20,978 bases of DNA from a virus, in IMG/VR virus record IMGVR_UViG_3300005664_000127, positions 1 through 20,978 of that record; one strand, written 5' to 3'. The notes beneath the pieces were generated by a model. The model was not told the origin of the DNA. It ran no database searches and saw nothing but the letters and a program-made list of their open reading frames with translations. Position numbers and translations under genes: made by a program. Below are positions 1-8,493 of this stretch, piece after piece (within the stretch, counting starts at the first letter, position 1; each line of letters opens with the position of its first letter).

Positions 1-3000
1 AACTGGCGGATACGTGGGGCGTCTGATACCGGGTTCAGGGCATAAGACACACGGTTAAACAGTTTCTTGAACTTCCGTCCTTGGGGAGTTCCTTCCTCGG
101 CAGCTTTGATTGCGTAGGCAGAAAGGGTGTCGTTAACCAGATCACCGTAAAGATAGTTGGCAGCAGACTTTGCGGAAGAACCGGAGAAGGCGGAAATGAC
201 GTAATCAATGTCCGTGCTGGCACCGTCGATATGCCGTGAAGTGAGAAGGTGTTTACCAAATCCCCTCACCTTGTAATGCGACATGACATCACCGGCAAGA
301 GCCTCTTGCTGCAAACTCTTGTAAGCTGCGGGGTCCATGCCACCTTTGTCTTTGATAAGACCCATTGTGCGCTGTGTGACAAGATACGTCACGAGATTGA
401 TGTCTACCTGTGATGGGTTCTTGACAAACTTACCGATGTTGTTGTAGGTCATCTGGAACAAACCGTCTGGAGGTGTAATGGTCAGATCGGGTCTGTTCTT
501 GTATTTGGCGACTAGTTGTTTGTGAACACCAATCACATCTTTTAGTTTGGGTTTACCTCCTCCAGGAGCCATCATGGTGTAAAGACCGACAAGATCGCCG
601 TTCTTGTCAACCACACGAAGTGCCCAGTTACCGGAACGCATTTCGGGGACATAAGGAATACCGTTACGCTTGAACCCTTCAAAGTCCTTGATGTAATCAA
701 CAAGGTCTGCTAGATCACCGAGAATCTTTCGCTCCTCGGGACTGGACCTGACTTGGTTCTTAAGATCGGCACGCTTTTGTTTAATCCACCCGAGCATTTC
801 AGGAATTGTTCCTTTTGCCGGGAACGTTGTGAACGCCGGGACACGGGCCAGTGCTTCCATCTTGCCGCGTGTTACTTGCGCGTGAAAGTCCAAAGGAAGG
901 GAAAACACTTTGGACATGGCTCTGATCTTGTCCACAGCAACAGGGGACAATTGGACTCTCTTGCCGTTGTTGTTGGTGTAGATGACCGGGCCATCCCCGT
1001 TCAGAGATACGTCCTGCGCCTTGAGCGCCAGAGCAATCGAGAACAATTCGTAACGGTCGGGCCACTTCTTGATTTCTTCAAAAGACTTGGCCCACGCACC
1101 GTGCAAAGCAGCTTGCGCTTGTTCTCGTTTAAGAACCAGAGTTGACGAGAAAGCGGCATCGGCATCTTTCTTTGCCCAGTTGCGCCAGTGCCCAAGACCT
1201 GATAACCATGACGAAAGCTGGTTGTTCCACCCGGTTGTGTTGTTACCGTCATAGATGTAATCCATTACGTCAAGCTGACGATCAGGAACCTCGGTGGCAA
1301 TCTCTTTGTTACGTTTAACGGCACGAGCCAGTTCAGCATCAATGGTAGATTTAGACGGGGCGTGTTCCGTCAACTTAGCCATGGAGAATTTGGACGATTG
1401 CTTTTCCTTGGCATTAAGAACCGCTCCAAGCTGGCGCTGATTGGCTTGATACAAAGCCTTGTCCATAGCCTTACCGAACTTACCGGAAAGAATCTCATCG
1501 AAGATACGTTCTGCATCACGCTTGCTTGCAAAGGACTTATCCAGTTTCTCTCGGAGTTTGTTTTGGATAGCACGAATGGCATCAAGGATGTTGTTGATAA
1601 TCCGGCGAAGAAGGGGACTGGACGGCTCCTTGAACGAAGGGTCGTTTACCTTATCTACGCCGTAAGCCTTACGTAGTTCTACGGCAGCCCTGTTGTTGGA
1701 CCGAGAGGCATAGTCACCAATGGTGTAAGCCAGAATCTCAGCCCTGCCTTCCGGGTCGTTCAGATCAAACCCGTTGATAAGATCGACAAGATCAGGGCGC
1801 TTCATAAGCTCCTTGTGTTGTTCCTTTAAAGCCTTGTCAAACACACGTTGCATGTCAGTGGTAAGGAACTTGTTGGTGTCGAGGGCGTGAACAATCTCGT
1901 GGACGATTGTTTCAAACGTGTCTACGTTATCTTCCTTCGTAAACTTTCCGGCAATCTTTTGCCGAATGTCGTAGCCAATGTTGATGATGACAGCCCTTGT
2001 CCCGTCCTCAAAATTCTTTTGCTCGCCCCCGGCCCTGCTGTAGGATTTCTTGCCAGTCTCCTTGTTTGTTCTTTCAACAATGATGTCATCTGCAACGACT
2101 GCCGTAATAGACGATCCAGCGTTACCGCCCATAAGACGTTTGGCTACGTCTTCAACAAGACCTTTTACATCAAGGGCAATCCTTGATACATCTTCAACAA
2201 GGTCGGCAGGAAGTGTGTCGTTGATTACAGGGACATACTCGATGTTTGTAATAGGATCGTTAGAGTAGAGAGTGTCGTCAGTCAGGGTGGCCGTAGTGGA
2301 TAGTTTACTGGTGTCGCCAACAGCTTTTGCGCGACGGAGGAAATCAGGTAGACGAAGCTGGTCATCGTCAATGGCTGTGGATTTAACAACGTTGTCAACA
2401 AGAGCCTTTGGGTCGGAGGGGGGGTTGGCAACGATTACTGCATCTTCTGTTTTCTTTGCTAAAGAAAGAATGCGAGAAACATTTACCGGCTCTATGTTAA
2501 TTGCGTCCGCGTTGAAATAAATTTTCACAAGATGGGGTTTAGTGTTTGTGAACTTACCCCCAATGTGGGTGATGCCGCCATAACCTTGTTTTGACAGTGA
2601 ACTGTTGAAATCGTCCAGTATGTCAGTAACCTCCCAAGCTGGTGTATTATGGTAGGCTGCATGTTCTCTAATCTGATCGTAAAAATCAGTGACACTGACT
2701 GTCCCATCAGGCTTAAGTGCGTATCGCATTGCGTCTGCAAAAATACTTTCCTGATCGACTGTTTTCAAGTCCTCCCCAAAGACTGTGCCGTATAGCTCTT
2801 TTAGACCTTCTTCGACTAAAAGATCGGCTTTACGGTATTCGTCGTAGTTATCTTCATCTACTCTAGTGACATCTATGTCAAAGGGTTCTGTTACTTTAAT
2901 TCTTTGATCAATGTTGTAAAATTTTACAGGAGTTTTTTCATCTACTAGATAAACTACACCTTCAGGTGACTTACGTTGGTATCCTTTTGCTGTGTCTAAA

Positions 3001-5180
3001 GCATCTGTTGTGTAGAAACCTCCTCCGTAAATGTTTTTTTCACTTTGACTTTCATCAAATGTGTGTAATTTCTTAATAGGTTTTTTTGTTCCATGGAACT
3101 GTTGCCCTAACCCGCGTGTATCGGGGAGATTCTCAACAAGAGTGTCAAGAGCTTTTGTGGACAGTGTGTTAACTGTGACATCAGGCAGATTTGGAAAGAC
3201 AGTCTGGACTTTAGCGATTTGTTCCTGACGAACCGGGTCTGCCTTGGACGCTTCAATAGCACTGGCAAACGTGGTCAAAGCCTCTGGATCGTTCTTCAGA
3301 TTATTGTAGAACTTCTGTGTTTCCAGAGTCTCATCCAAACCCTTGACGATGTTGTTAGCGACCTTTGCCCGAGGTGAGCCGTCAAATGGGTTAGTGTCAG
3401 GGCCAGCTACTTGTTCAAATGTCTTGGCTACAACAGGGGCAAGACCGCTTTCCACGGCCCCGTTGTAAACCTCAGTGGGAGTCTTTGCGTCAAGGTCACT
3501 TTCAAACTTGGACACACGTTCTGCGTAGTAATCGTTCCACGTATCCCAAGCCTTCTTGCCCCCGGTCTGTTTACCTTTACTGGTTTTCTTTTCGGGAAAA
3601 GCTACTGGAGTTGTGTCAACAACAGGTTCGGCGTTTACCTTAGTTGTGTCCACAACCTTTGGCGCAACCACTGGTGAACCGTCAATTTCTATCTCAAAAG
3701 CGGACGTATCAATCTTGTCCAGACCATCAATGTTAGTGTCGGGTTGCGGAACAGTGAGTCCTGTGTCTGTTACTGGACCCTTTTTGCCTGTGAACTTACG
3801 GGCAGCTATAGCAGCCAGATCGCCACCGTTCTTGGCAGCAATACCTGTTCCGGCAAGAGACGTGCCGATGACACCCCCGACAAGGGCTGACATAACGACT
3901 TCGTTACGGACGTTCTCATCATTGATAAGGTCTGGCAAACCTCCATCGACGGATTGCCCCCACATCTCCAGATAGCTTTGTGTGCCTTCAGTCAGACTAC
4001 CGACTGCACCAGCGCCGGTAAGAGCACCGACCGCACCAACAGCACGCCTTGCTGCCGGAGATTTGAACATCGCCTTAGGCACAATGGACGTAGCTTTAGG
4101 TGCCCTGATAAGTTTACTGAGAGGCTTAAAAGCAGCCGCAAGCAGCCCGTCTACAGCAGTTTCACCAAACCCGGCAATAACGCCACGGGCTGCGTCCGCA
4201 TCGGACATCATCTTAACTTTGTCAGTCTCAGGGATCGAGTCGAAGTTCTCTCCGTAGAGAGCCTCCATTTCCCGCACACGGTTGACAGCTTGTGCGTTGA
4301 TGTTCAGTCCTGTGTAGTATGCCGTGGTGCCTGCAAGGAAACCGATACCAGCACCGGCAGCCGTGCCTACACCAGGAATTGCTGTGCCCGCAAGAGCACC
4401 TGACGCCGCTTCCTCCTTTCCGGTTACAGCCATTGCTCCGAGAGAACGTGTCAGAACGTGTGTAATGCCAGTCGTGAGTTTGTTGAAATCACCCCCACTA
4501 GCCATGTCTACTTCAGACAGAACAGGGGCAACGATACTTCCTGCAATAGCTAGTGCAGGTTTGATAAGGTAGTCGTCGTAGTAGGTGTCCCCAAGGTTTT
4601 TTGCTTCATACTCACTGGCCTGTTTATCCAGTTCAAGGCTTTGTTTGACAAGATCGGCGTATGCTTTCTCGTCACCGCTCATCTTGGCAGCAAGGAGTTT
4701 ATTACCTAGCTCAGTCTTCTTTACGTCAAAGGCAGCGAGGTCTGCGCCAGTAGCTACACCATCAACCGGATTGCCCATCGGATCAACTTGAGGAGCTATC
4801 GGTTGTGTTTGTTCAGTCTCAACAAGACCAACACCGAACTCACCGGTTTTGGGATCGAACCCGTAGGACAGGGTTAGCTTATCTGCTTCAGCCTCGATAC
4901 GCTCTTTATCCTCCAAGGACATCCTTGGTTCTTTGGGGACAAATACATATTCCTCTTTGCCGTTAATCTCTCGAACCTCCATACGGGTTTTCATACCCTC
5001 GGGGATTTCATCAAAATCAAGGTAGTAGTTCTTTGGGCGTAGTGGAGGAGCGGAACCACCTTCAGGCGAGGTCTTTGGTTTTGCCTGTGACTGATCCGGG
5101 GTCACGATAGGCACAGTTTCTTCCTCGGGCAGTTTCCCGATTAACGTGACCTTACCAGTGATGGGATCGTAAGATAGCAC
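1..5180 (-). CDS. Giant polyvalent ejected virion protein with ADP-ribosyltransferase-like and zinc-peptidase domains (partial, C-terminus beyond left edge)
   Basis: The frame stays open from GTG at 5180 to the window edge, giving 1726 codons. The start is set by a TAA four codons upstream and a TAAAGG ribosome site six bases before the GTG. Visible order: a charged, probably disordered N-terminus; glycine/alanine-rich hydrophobic stretches near residues 260-290, 380-400 and 428-452 that could touch membrane; an ADP-ribosyltransferase-like domain at about 690-900 (HGT with His696, GGFYTT with Tyr723, GYGGITH near 867); a metallopeptidase-like domain at about 985-1160 (HEIVH 1094-1098, possible third ligand Glu1148 in AEILAY); helical, Lys/Glu-rich sequence; and YVPEMRSGNW at 1510-1519, resembling the PLxRFG motif of phage polyvalent proteins. 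Such proteins are packaged and enter the cell with phage DNA. It follows a likely ejection protein, which fits. Enzyme activity is inferred, not shown. Codon use turns AT-rich inside the transferase domain. Confidence 0.85.
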   Translation of the reverse strand, partial: MLSYDPITGKVTLIGKLPEEETVPIVTPDQSQAKPKTSPEGGSAPPLRPKNYYLDFDEIPEGMKTRMEVREINGKEEYVFVPKEPRMSLEDKERIEAEADKLTLSYGFDPKTGEFGVGLVETEQTQPIAPQVDPMGNPVDGVATGADLAAFDVKKTELGNKLLAAKMSGDEKAYADLVKQSLELDKQASEYEAKNLGDTYYDDYLIKPALAIAGSIVAPVLSEVDMASGGDFNKLTTGITHVLTRSLGAMAVTGKEEAASGALAGTAIPGVGTAAGAGIGFLAGTTAYYTGLNINAQAVNRVREMEALYGENFDSIPETDKVKMMSDADAARGVIAGFGETAVDGLLAAAFKPLSKLIRAPKATSIVPKAMFKSPAARRAVGAVGALTGAGAVGSLTEGTQSYLEMWGQSVDGGLPDLINDENVRNEVVMSALVGGVIGTSLAGTGIAAKNGGDLAAIAARKFTGKKGPVTDTGLTVPQPDTNIDGLDKIDTSAFEIEIDGSPVVAPKVVDTTKVNAEPVVDTTPVAFPEKKTSKGKQTGGKKAWDTWNDYYAERVSKFESDLDAKTPTEVYNGAVESGLAPVVAKTFEQVAGPDTNPFDGSPRAKVANNIVKGLDETLETQKFYNNLKNDPEALTTFASAIEASKADPVRQEQIAKVQTVFPNLPDVTVNTLSTKALDTLVENLPDTRGLGQQFHGTKKPIKKLHTFDESQSEKNIYGGGFYTTDALDTAKGYQRKSPEGVVYLVDEKTPVKFYNIDQRIKVTEPFDIDVTRVDEDNYDEYRKADLLVEEGLKELYGTVFGEDLKTVDQESIFADAMRYALKPDGTVSVTDFYDQIREHAAYHNTPAWEVTDILDDFNSSLSKQGYGGITHIGGKFTNTKPHLVKIYFNADAINIEPVNVSRILSLAKKTEDAVIVANPPSDPKALVDNVVKSTAIDDDQLRLPDFLRRAKAVGDTSKLSTTATLTDDTLYSNDPITNIEYVPVINDTLPADLVEDVSRIALDVKGLVEDVAKRLMGGNAGSSITAVVADDIIVERTNKETGKKSYSRAGGEQKNFEDGTRAVIINIGYDIRQKIAGKFTKEDNVDTFETIVHEIVHALDTNKFLTTDMQRVFDKALKEQHKELMKRPDLVDLINGFDLNDPEGRAEILAYTIGDYASRSNNRAAVELRKAYGVDKVNDPSFKEPSSPLLRRIINNILDAIRAIQNKLREKLDKSFASKRDAERIFDEILSGKFGKAMDKALYQANQRQLGAVLNAKEKQSSKFSMAKLTEHAPSKSTIDAELARAVKRNKEIATEVPDRQLDVMDYIYDGNNTTGWNNQLSSWLSGLGHWRNWAKKDADAAFSSTLVLKREQAQAALHGAWAKSFEEIKKWPDRYELFSIALALKAQDVSLNGDGPVIYTNNNGKRVQLSPVAVDKIRAMSKVFSLPLDFHAQVTRGKMEALARVPAFTTFPAKGTIPEMLGWIKQKRADLKNQVRSSPEERKILGDLADLVDYIKDFEGFKRNGIPYVPEMRSGNWALRVVDKNGDLVGLYTMMAPGGGKPKLKDVIGVHKQLVAKYKNRPDLTITPPDGLFQMTYNNIGKFVKNPSQVDINLVTYLVTQRTMGLIKDKGGMDPAAYKSLQQEALAGDVMSHYKVRGFGKHLLTSRHIDGASTDIDYVISAFSGSSAKSAANYLYGDLVNDTLSAYAIKAAEEGTPQGRKFKKLFNRVSYALNPVSDAPRIRQ
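2640..3100 (-). other. AT-rich patch inside the polyvalent gene, coding for the ADP-ribosyltransferase-like domain
   Basis: The reading frame is unbroken, but base composition changes. Hand counts give 16 G+C of 60 (27%) at 2881-2940 and 35% at 3001-3060, against 29 of 60 (48%) at 3181-3240. Codons here favour AAA, AGA, ATT, ACA and TTT, while the flanking parts of the gene use AAG, CGT, ATC, ACC and TTC more. The patch covers about residues 694-847, including His696 and Tyr723 but not the GYGG motif near 867. This looks like domain-level acquisition or replacement. Confidence 0.6.
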
Positions 5181-5186
5181 GATAAA

Positions 5187-5192
5187 CCTTTA
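5187..5192 (-). promoter_or_regulatory. Ribosome binding site for the GTG start at 5180
   Basis: TAAAGG on the minus strand lies six bases upstream of the GTG at 5180, and an in-frame TAA sits just before it. Together they fix the start of the polyvalent gene, whose first ATG lies some distance inside the frame. The 5181-5239 gap between this gene and the previous one shows no other signal I recognise. Confidence 0.6.
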
Positions 5193-5239
5193 TCTTGTCT
5201 CTGCTTTAGTTGGCTAGGCTTGTGCCATTGGTTTACTTA

Positions 5240-7348
5240 TCAACGGTTGAACGTAGAGTCTTTGCTTGGTTTAAGCAAGCCTCGTGCTGTTCCGGTTATT
5301 TCTTCAGCAGCTTTTCTCTGATCTTCTTCCAGCAAATCAAGCCTTTGCTGTATCTGGTAAGCTACATCCTTGTGTCCGTCTTTTGAAAGAGGGCCAATAT
5401 AGCTCGACAAGTCTCTTGCCGCAGCTACAGCCTTTGGATAATTTCTTTCATCACCGTAAAGAGCGTCATCAAGTGTTTTCAGTTTTTGCTCCAGACCAGG
5501 GTATTTCTTTGGGTTATAGTCGGGTGGAGCATTTTTCTCGTCTTCATACTTCTGGCGAGCCAGATCAAGACGCAGGGCCGATAGTTCCGTGTTGGTAGCT
5601 GCGTTACCTACAGTAGCTAGTCCAAGCATCTCCCTCAAAGCGCGGTCATCTGCGTCTTTCTTGGCGCGGTAGTCGTCGTCCCTTGAACGATTATCCATCT
5701 GGTCCACAAGGTTCTGAATTTGCATCTGCTTGTATCGCTGGTTAAGCAGTCCCATTGGATCGACTTCCTCGCTTTTAAGGGAGCCGCCAATACCAGCAGC
5801 CAAACCTTCGCCAACAGGTGTTCCGCCCGAAGCAAGCAGGCTCAAACCGATGTTAAGAAGCGTGTCTGACAAATTATCCTTGCCGAACAACTGGTCAACC
5901 TTACGCTTACCACCACTCGTGGGGACAGACCCTCCGAACAAGGACTCAAGGAACCCACCTTCAGCATAACCTTTGTTGACAGGACCACCACCGGCAAGAG
6001 TGACACGGCCCATCATGTCCGAGGCAGAAGCACCCATACCGGGATCAACCCCAGTCCGTAGCCCGGACTTATACTGGTCAAGAAGTTGGGCCACCGGGTT
6101 GCCGCCACGGTCGGCAGGGTTGATGTTCTCGATAGCAACAGGACCGGCGTTATAGGACACAGCAGGCGATACAAACCCGCCACTTGTGTTGCTAATGTCG
6201 GGTCCCTCGGAGAGAAGAACAGGGTTCACAGGGGCCTGATTAGCGCCGCTGTAACCTCCGGGCGTGGACGTAATACCATTATCTTTGAACGGGTTCTGTG
6301 TCTGGCGGATAACATCGCTGGATTCCCCCATAGAGAACGGATTACCGACACGGCCACCGTAGGCATACTTCTTGACAGGACCACCCTCCTTTTGTCCGCG
6401 TGGGTTAAGAGCATTGGTGATATTTCCCCATACAGAACCCAGACTACTAAGTCCACCAAGACCAAGGGCACCTGAACCCATAAGAGAAGCACCGCCCGTG
6501 AACGGAGCAGCGACAAGAGAGGCTACACCAAGGATGGTGCTGAGAGGATCGCCTGAAGTCTTCTGGGTAGTCTTGGAATCCTGCCCAATAGAACCGGGAG
6601 ACAGAGCGCCCGTGACGTTAACAAGGTTCCCCAGTTTGTTTGCGCGCTGCATGATCTGATTGTAGAAATCCTGCGCTCTCAGATCGAGGTCCATCTGTTC
6701 TACACCACGTTCAGCTTTACCGGCTGCTTCCATGGCGGTAGCATCGGTCAGACCGTATGCCTGTCCTTGGCGGGCCAGATCGACAAGACCACGGGCGTTA
6801 CCGGACATACGATCAATCTGTCCAAGAAGGGTAGACAGACCTTGGTTGTAGTTGTCCGACATGCCGCGATAGTAGGTATCGCCAATGTTGCGCTGGGTAT
6901 CGGCCATGTTCATGCCTTCAAGAAGTCCTTGGCGAGAGCCACCAAAGGCTCCGCTCAAAGCTGACCTTGAACCGATGTCCAGATTGTTCCTGTCCCCTTG
7001 TTCACGGATGCGGTCGATGGTCCGGTTAAGGACTGTCTCCGTGAACGGGTTCATGTATTGCTCTAGTTCAGCCTGTGTAGGCGCACGCCCTGAACGCGCA
7101 AGAGCTTCCTGTTGTGCAGCCAGACCTTGGTCAATGGAGCCTTGATACTTGCCCATCAACTGGTCAAGCATGGTGTAGGCTGTGTTCTCTCGGTCAGACA
7201 AATCCGCAGCACGGGCGAACGGATTGGCTACAACAGGATCACGGTTCTGGGCAAGAGCCGACGAGACAAGCTCGTTATACATCCCTTGCAGTTGAGGTGT
7301 AACTACGGGACGTGACTTGGTTGAGGAAGTGGTTGTCTTGCTACCCAT
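5240..7348 (-). CDS. Putative internal virion / DNA-ejection protein, 702 aa
   Basis: The N-terminal 230 residues have a pattern I associate with podophage internal or ejection proteins: a YMNPFTETVLNRTIDRI segment, then SGAFGGSRQGLLEG, then helical alanine/glutamine-rich sequence. A glycine-rich hydrophobic stretch follows at about 275-310 and could interact with membrane. Next come two motifs of the type GGPVxxYAxGG, one before and one after a low-complexity Gly/Pro/Asn section. The C-terminal third is charged and helical, probably coiled coil, around RYKQMQIQNLVDQMDNRSRDD and later AAEEITGTARG. The gene starts five bases after the GNAT-fold gene and ends 59 bases before the giant polyvalent gene. 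This position, downstream of the nozzle gene, is where podoviruses keep proteins injected with the genome. No enzymatic motif is visible. A structural tail role is the main alternative. Confidence 0.75.
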   Translation of the reverse strand: MGSKTTTSSTKSRPVVTPQLQGMYNELVSSALAQNRDPVVANPFARAADLSDRENTAYTMLDQLMGKYQGSIDQGLAAQQEALARSGRAPTQAELEQYMNPFTETVLNRTIDRIREQGDRNNLDIGSRSALSGAFGGSRQGLLEGMNMADTQRNIGDTYYRGMSDNYNQGLSTLLGQIDRMSGNARGLVDLARQGQAYGLTDATAMEAAGKAERGVEQMDLDLRAQDFYNQIMQRANKLGNLVNVTGALSPGSIGQDSKTTQKTSGDPLSTILGVASLVAAPFTGGASLMGSGALGLGGLSSLGSVWGNITNALNPRGQKEGGPVKKYAYGGRVGNPFSMGESSDVIRQTQNPFKDNGITSTPGGYSGANQAPVNPVLLSEGPDISNTSGGFVSPAVSYNAGPVAIENINPADRGGNPVAQLLDQYKSGLRTGVDPGMGASASDMMGRVTLAGGGPVNKGYAEGGFLESLFGGSVPTSGGKRKVDQLFGKDNLSDTLLNIGLSLLASGGTPVGEGLAAGIGGSLKSEEVDPMGLLNQRYKQMQIQNLVDQMDNRSRDDDYRAKKDADDRALREMLGLATVGNAATNTELSALRLDLARQKYEDEKNAPPDYNPKKYPGLEQKLKTLDDALYGDERNYPKAVAAARDLSSYIGPLSKDGHKDVAYQIQQRLDLLEEDQRKAAEEITGTARGLLKPSKDSTFNR

Positions 7349-7353
7349 ATTAT

Positions 7354-7827
7354 TTACGCGGCCTTGTTATAGATGAACGATGTGCCTACGCGCTGTAGTC
7401 CACGGTAACGGAACACACGGTCATAGACGGCGAAGTTGGTTTCAGGGGCAGCGATGACATCGAAGTAAAGTGGGATGTTTGTGACATCGGATACGTCCTT
7501 GAAGAAATCCATAAGAAGTGTAGCAGCACTGGTCCCACGATAGCCTTGCTCTACATAGAACAGGACGTTGTTCCACGTCTTTGCAGAAGTCCACCACATC
7601 TCGATCTGAGCAATGATACCGATACCGGCAATCTTGTTGAACTCGGTATCAAATACAATAACGCCGTATGCTTCCTCGTTATCGACAAGAGCCTTTAGCT
7701 TTGCTTCACAAACAGCCCGGTCCTTTGGAACAATAGCTGTGATTTCATCGAACTCCCGGATTGATTCAATGTAGTCACAGATAACTGGAATATCTTCTGA
7801 AGCAAAACGTTGCAGGACCAGAGCCAT
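7354..7827 (-). CDS. GNAT-fold acetyltransferase-like protein, 157 aa
   Basis: The length and fold pattern match a single GNAT (Gcn5-related N-acetyltransferase) domain. An N-terminal LQRFASEDIPVICDYI segment resembles strand one and helix one. A central strand pair around EEAYGVIVFDTEFNKIAGIG is followed by VLFYVEQGYRGTSAATLLMDF, which fits the acetyl-CoA pyrophosphate-binding motif A (Q/R-x-x-G-x-G/A). The end, around YDRVFRYRGLQRVGTSFIYN, fits the C-terminal strands. Its substrate is unknown. It sits four bases after the 105-residue gene and five bases before the 702-residue ejection-type gene, so it is made with the virion proteins. Small GNAT proteins in phage structural clusters are known but rarely explained. 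It could acetylate a virion or host protein, or be a structural derivative without activity. Confidence 0.75.
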   Translation of the reverse strand: MALVLQRFASEDIPVICDYIESIREFDEITAIVPKDRAVCEAKLKALVDNEEAYGVIVFDTEFNKIAGIGIIAQIEMWWTSAKTWNNVLFYVEQGYRGTSAATLLMDFFKDVSDVTNIPLYFDVIAAPETNFAVYDRVFRYRGLQRVGTSFIYNKAA

Positions 7828-7831
7828 GTTA

Positions 7832-8149
7832 CTACCGTGTCTCCTTTGGCATCTTTACCTTGCCACCAAGGAACAATTTAGCCATCTCGTCTGGCTGTTC
7901 TTTCTTGCCCATCTTCTTGACCCGGACTTCCTCGATCATCCGAGAAAGAATAGCAGACCCGGCCTCGGAGTTGCCGTCCCCGATCATGGAAACCACATCA
8001 GCCGGGATGACAAATTCACCTTCACTAAGGGCGGCGGGCTGCTGACCGTCGATCATGGCTGGCACAGTGTCGGCCATACCTTGCTTGGGGTTCTCTTTAG
8101 CCATGCCGCCAAGGAGTTTGAGAAGGGATTTAGGTTGAACGGTTGCCAT
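7832..8149 (-). CDS. Conserved phage protein with GEFVIPADVV motif, 105 aa
   Basis: The central segment, ALSEGEFVIPADVVSMIGDG followed by NSEAGSAILSRMIEEVR, matches a pattern I recognise from many podophage proteins of unknown function encoded near the tail nozzle and internal proteins. The N-terminus is short and basic (MATVQPKSLLKLLGG). The C-terminus is lysine-rich and carries LFLGGKVKMPKE, loosely like the GG-x-V motifs of the 702-residue protein encoded downstream. The 51-base gap before its ATG holds no terminator that I can see. A role as a small structural or chaperone partner of the internal virion proteins is only inferred from position. Confidence 0.7.
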   Translation of the reverse strand: MATVQPKSLLKLLGGMAKENPKQGMADTVPAMIDGQQPAALSEGEFVIPADVVSMIGDGNSEAGSAILSRMIEEVRVKKMGKKEQPDEMAKLFLGGKVKMPKETR

Positions 8150-8200
8150 GGTCTGTGATTTTATCCTACTAAAATAGCCGTTTGCTAGGCGGGGTGGTTA

Positions 8201-8488
8201 TCAGTTGACACGGTTGTTGTTCTTGAGGACGTAAAGTAAAGTCGTCAGATTGTCCCGTACTTTGTTCAAACTCACCGTATCTCCGGCAATTGAAAGGGAA
8301 GTCCTTGAGGCTGTAGTACTTGGGTTGATAACCCATGTGTTATTATTGTTGTTGAACAACAGACTGATGTTCTGGTCAAGGGCACGGACCACATTATCCA
8401 GATAATCCTTAAGTAGTTTCGGGTCCGAACAATCGTAAAGAGAAGGTCTTGGCAACCTTAACGGAGCCTTGATGTTTGGGTTAGCCAC
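8201..8488 (-). CDS. Small virion-cluster protein of unknown function, 95 aa
   Basis: I do not recognise a family. The start is GTG at 8488, with AGAGG about nine bases upstream, and the gene begins only five bases after the stop of the nozzle gene, so the two are probably cotranslated. The N-terminus is proline-rich (APLRLPRPSLYDC). A predicted amphipathic helix follows (DYLDNVVRALDQNISLLF), then a run of asparagines (NNNNN) and Thr/Ser-rich sequence, and a second helix at the C-terminus. The two-helix plan with a polar middle could suit a trimeric or coiled-coil accessory tail piece. That is a guess from appearance. Confidence 0.65.
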   Translation of the reverse strand: MANPNIKAPLRLPRPSLYDCSDPKLLKDYLDNVVRALDQNISLLFNNNNNTWVINPSTTASRTSLSIAGDTVSLNKVRDNLTTLLYVLKNNNRVN

Positions 8489-8493
8489 GGCTT

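Noticed and set aside
753-1145. Plus-strand open frame of 130 residues
   Set aside because: It lies wholly inside the minus-strand polyvalent gene, has no recognisable domain, and low-quality composition.
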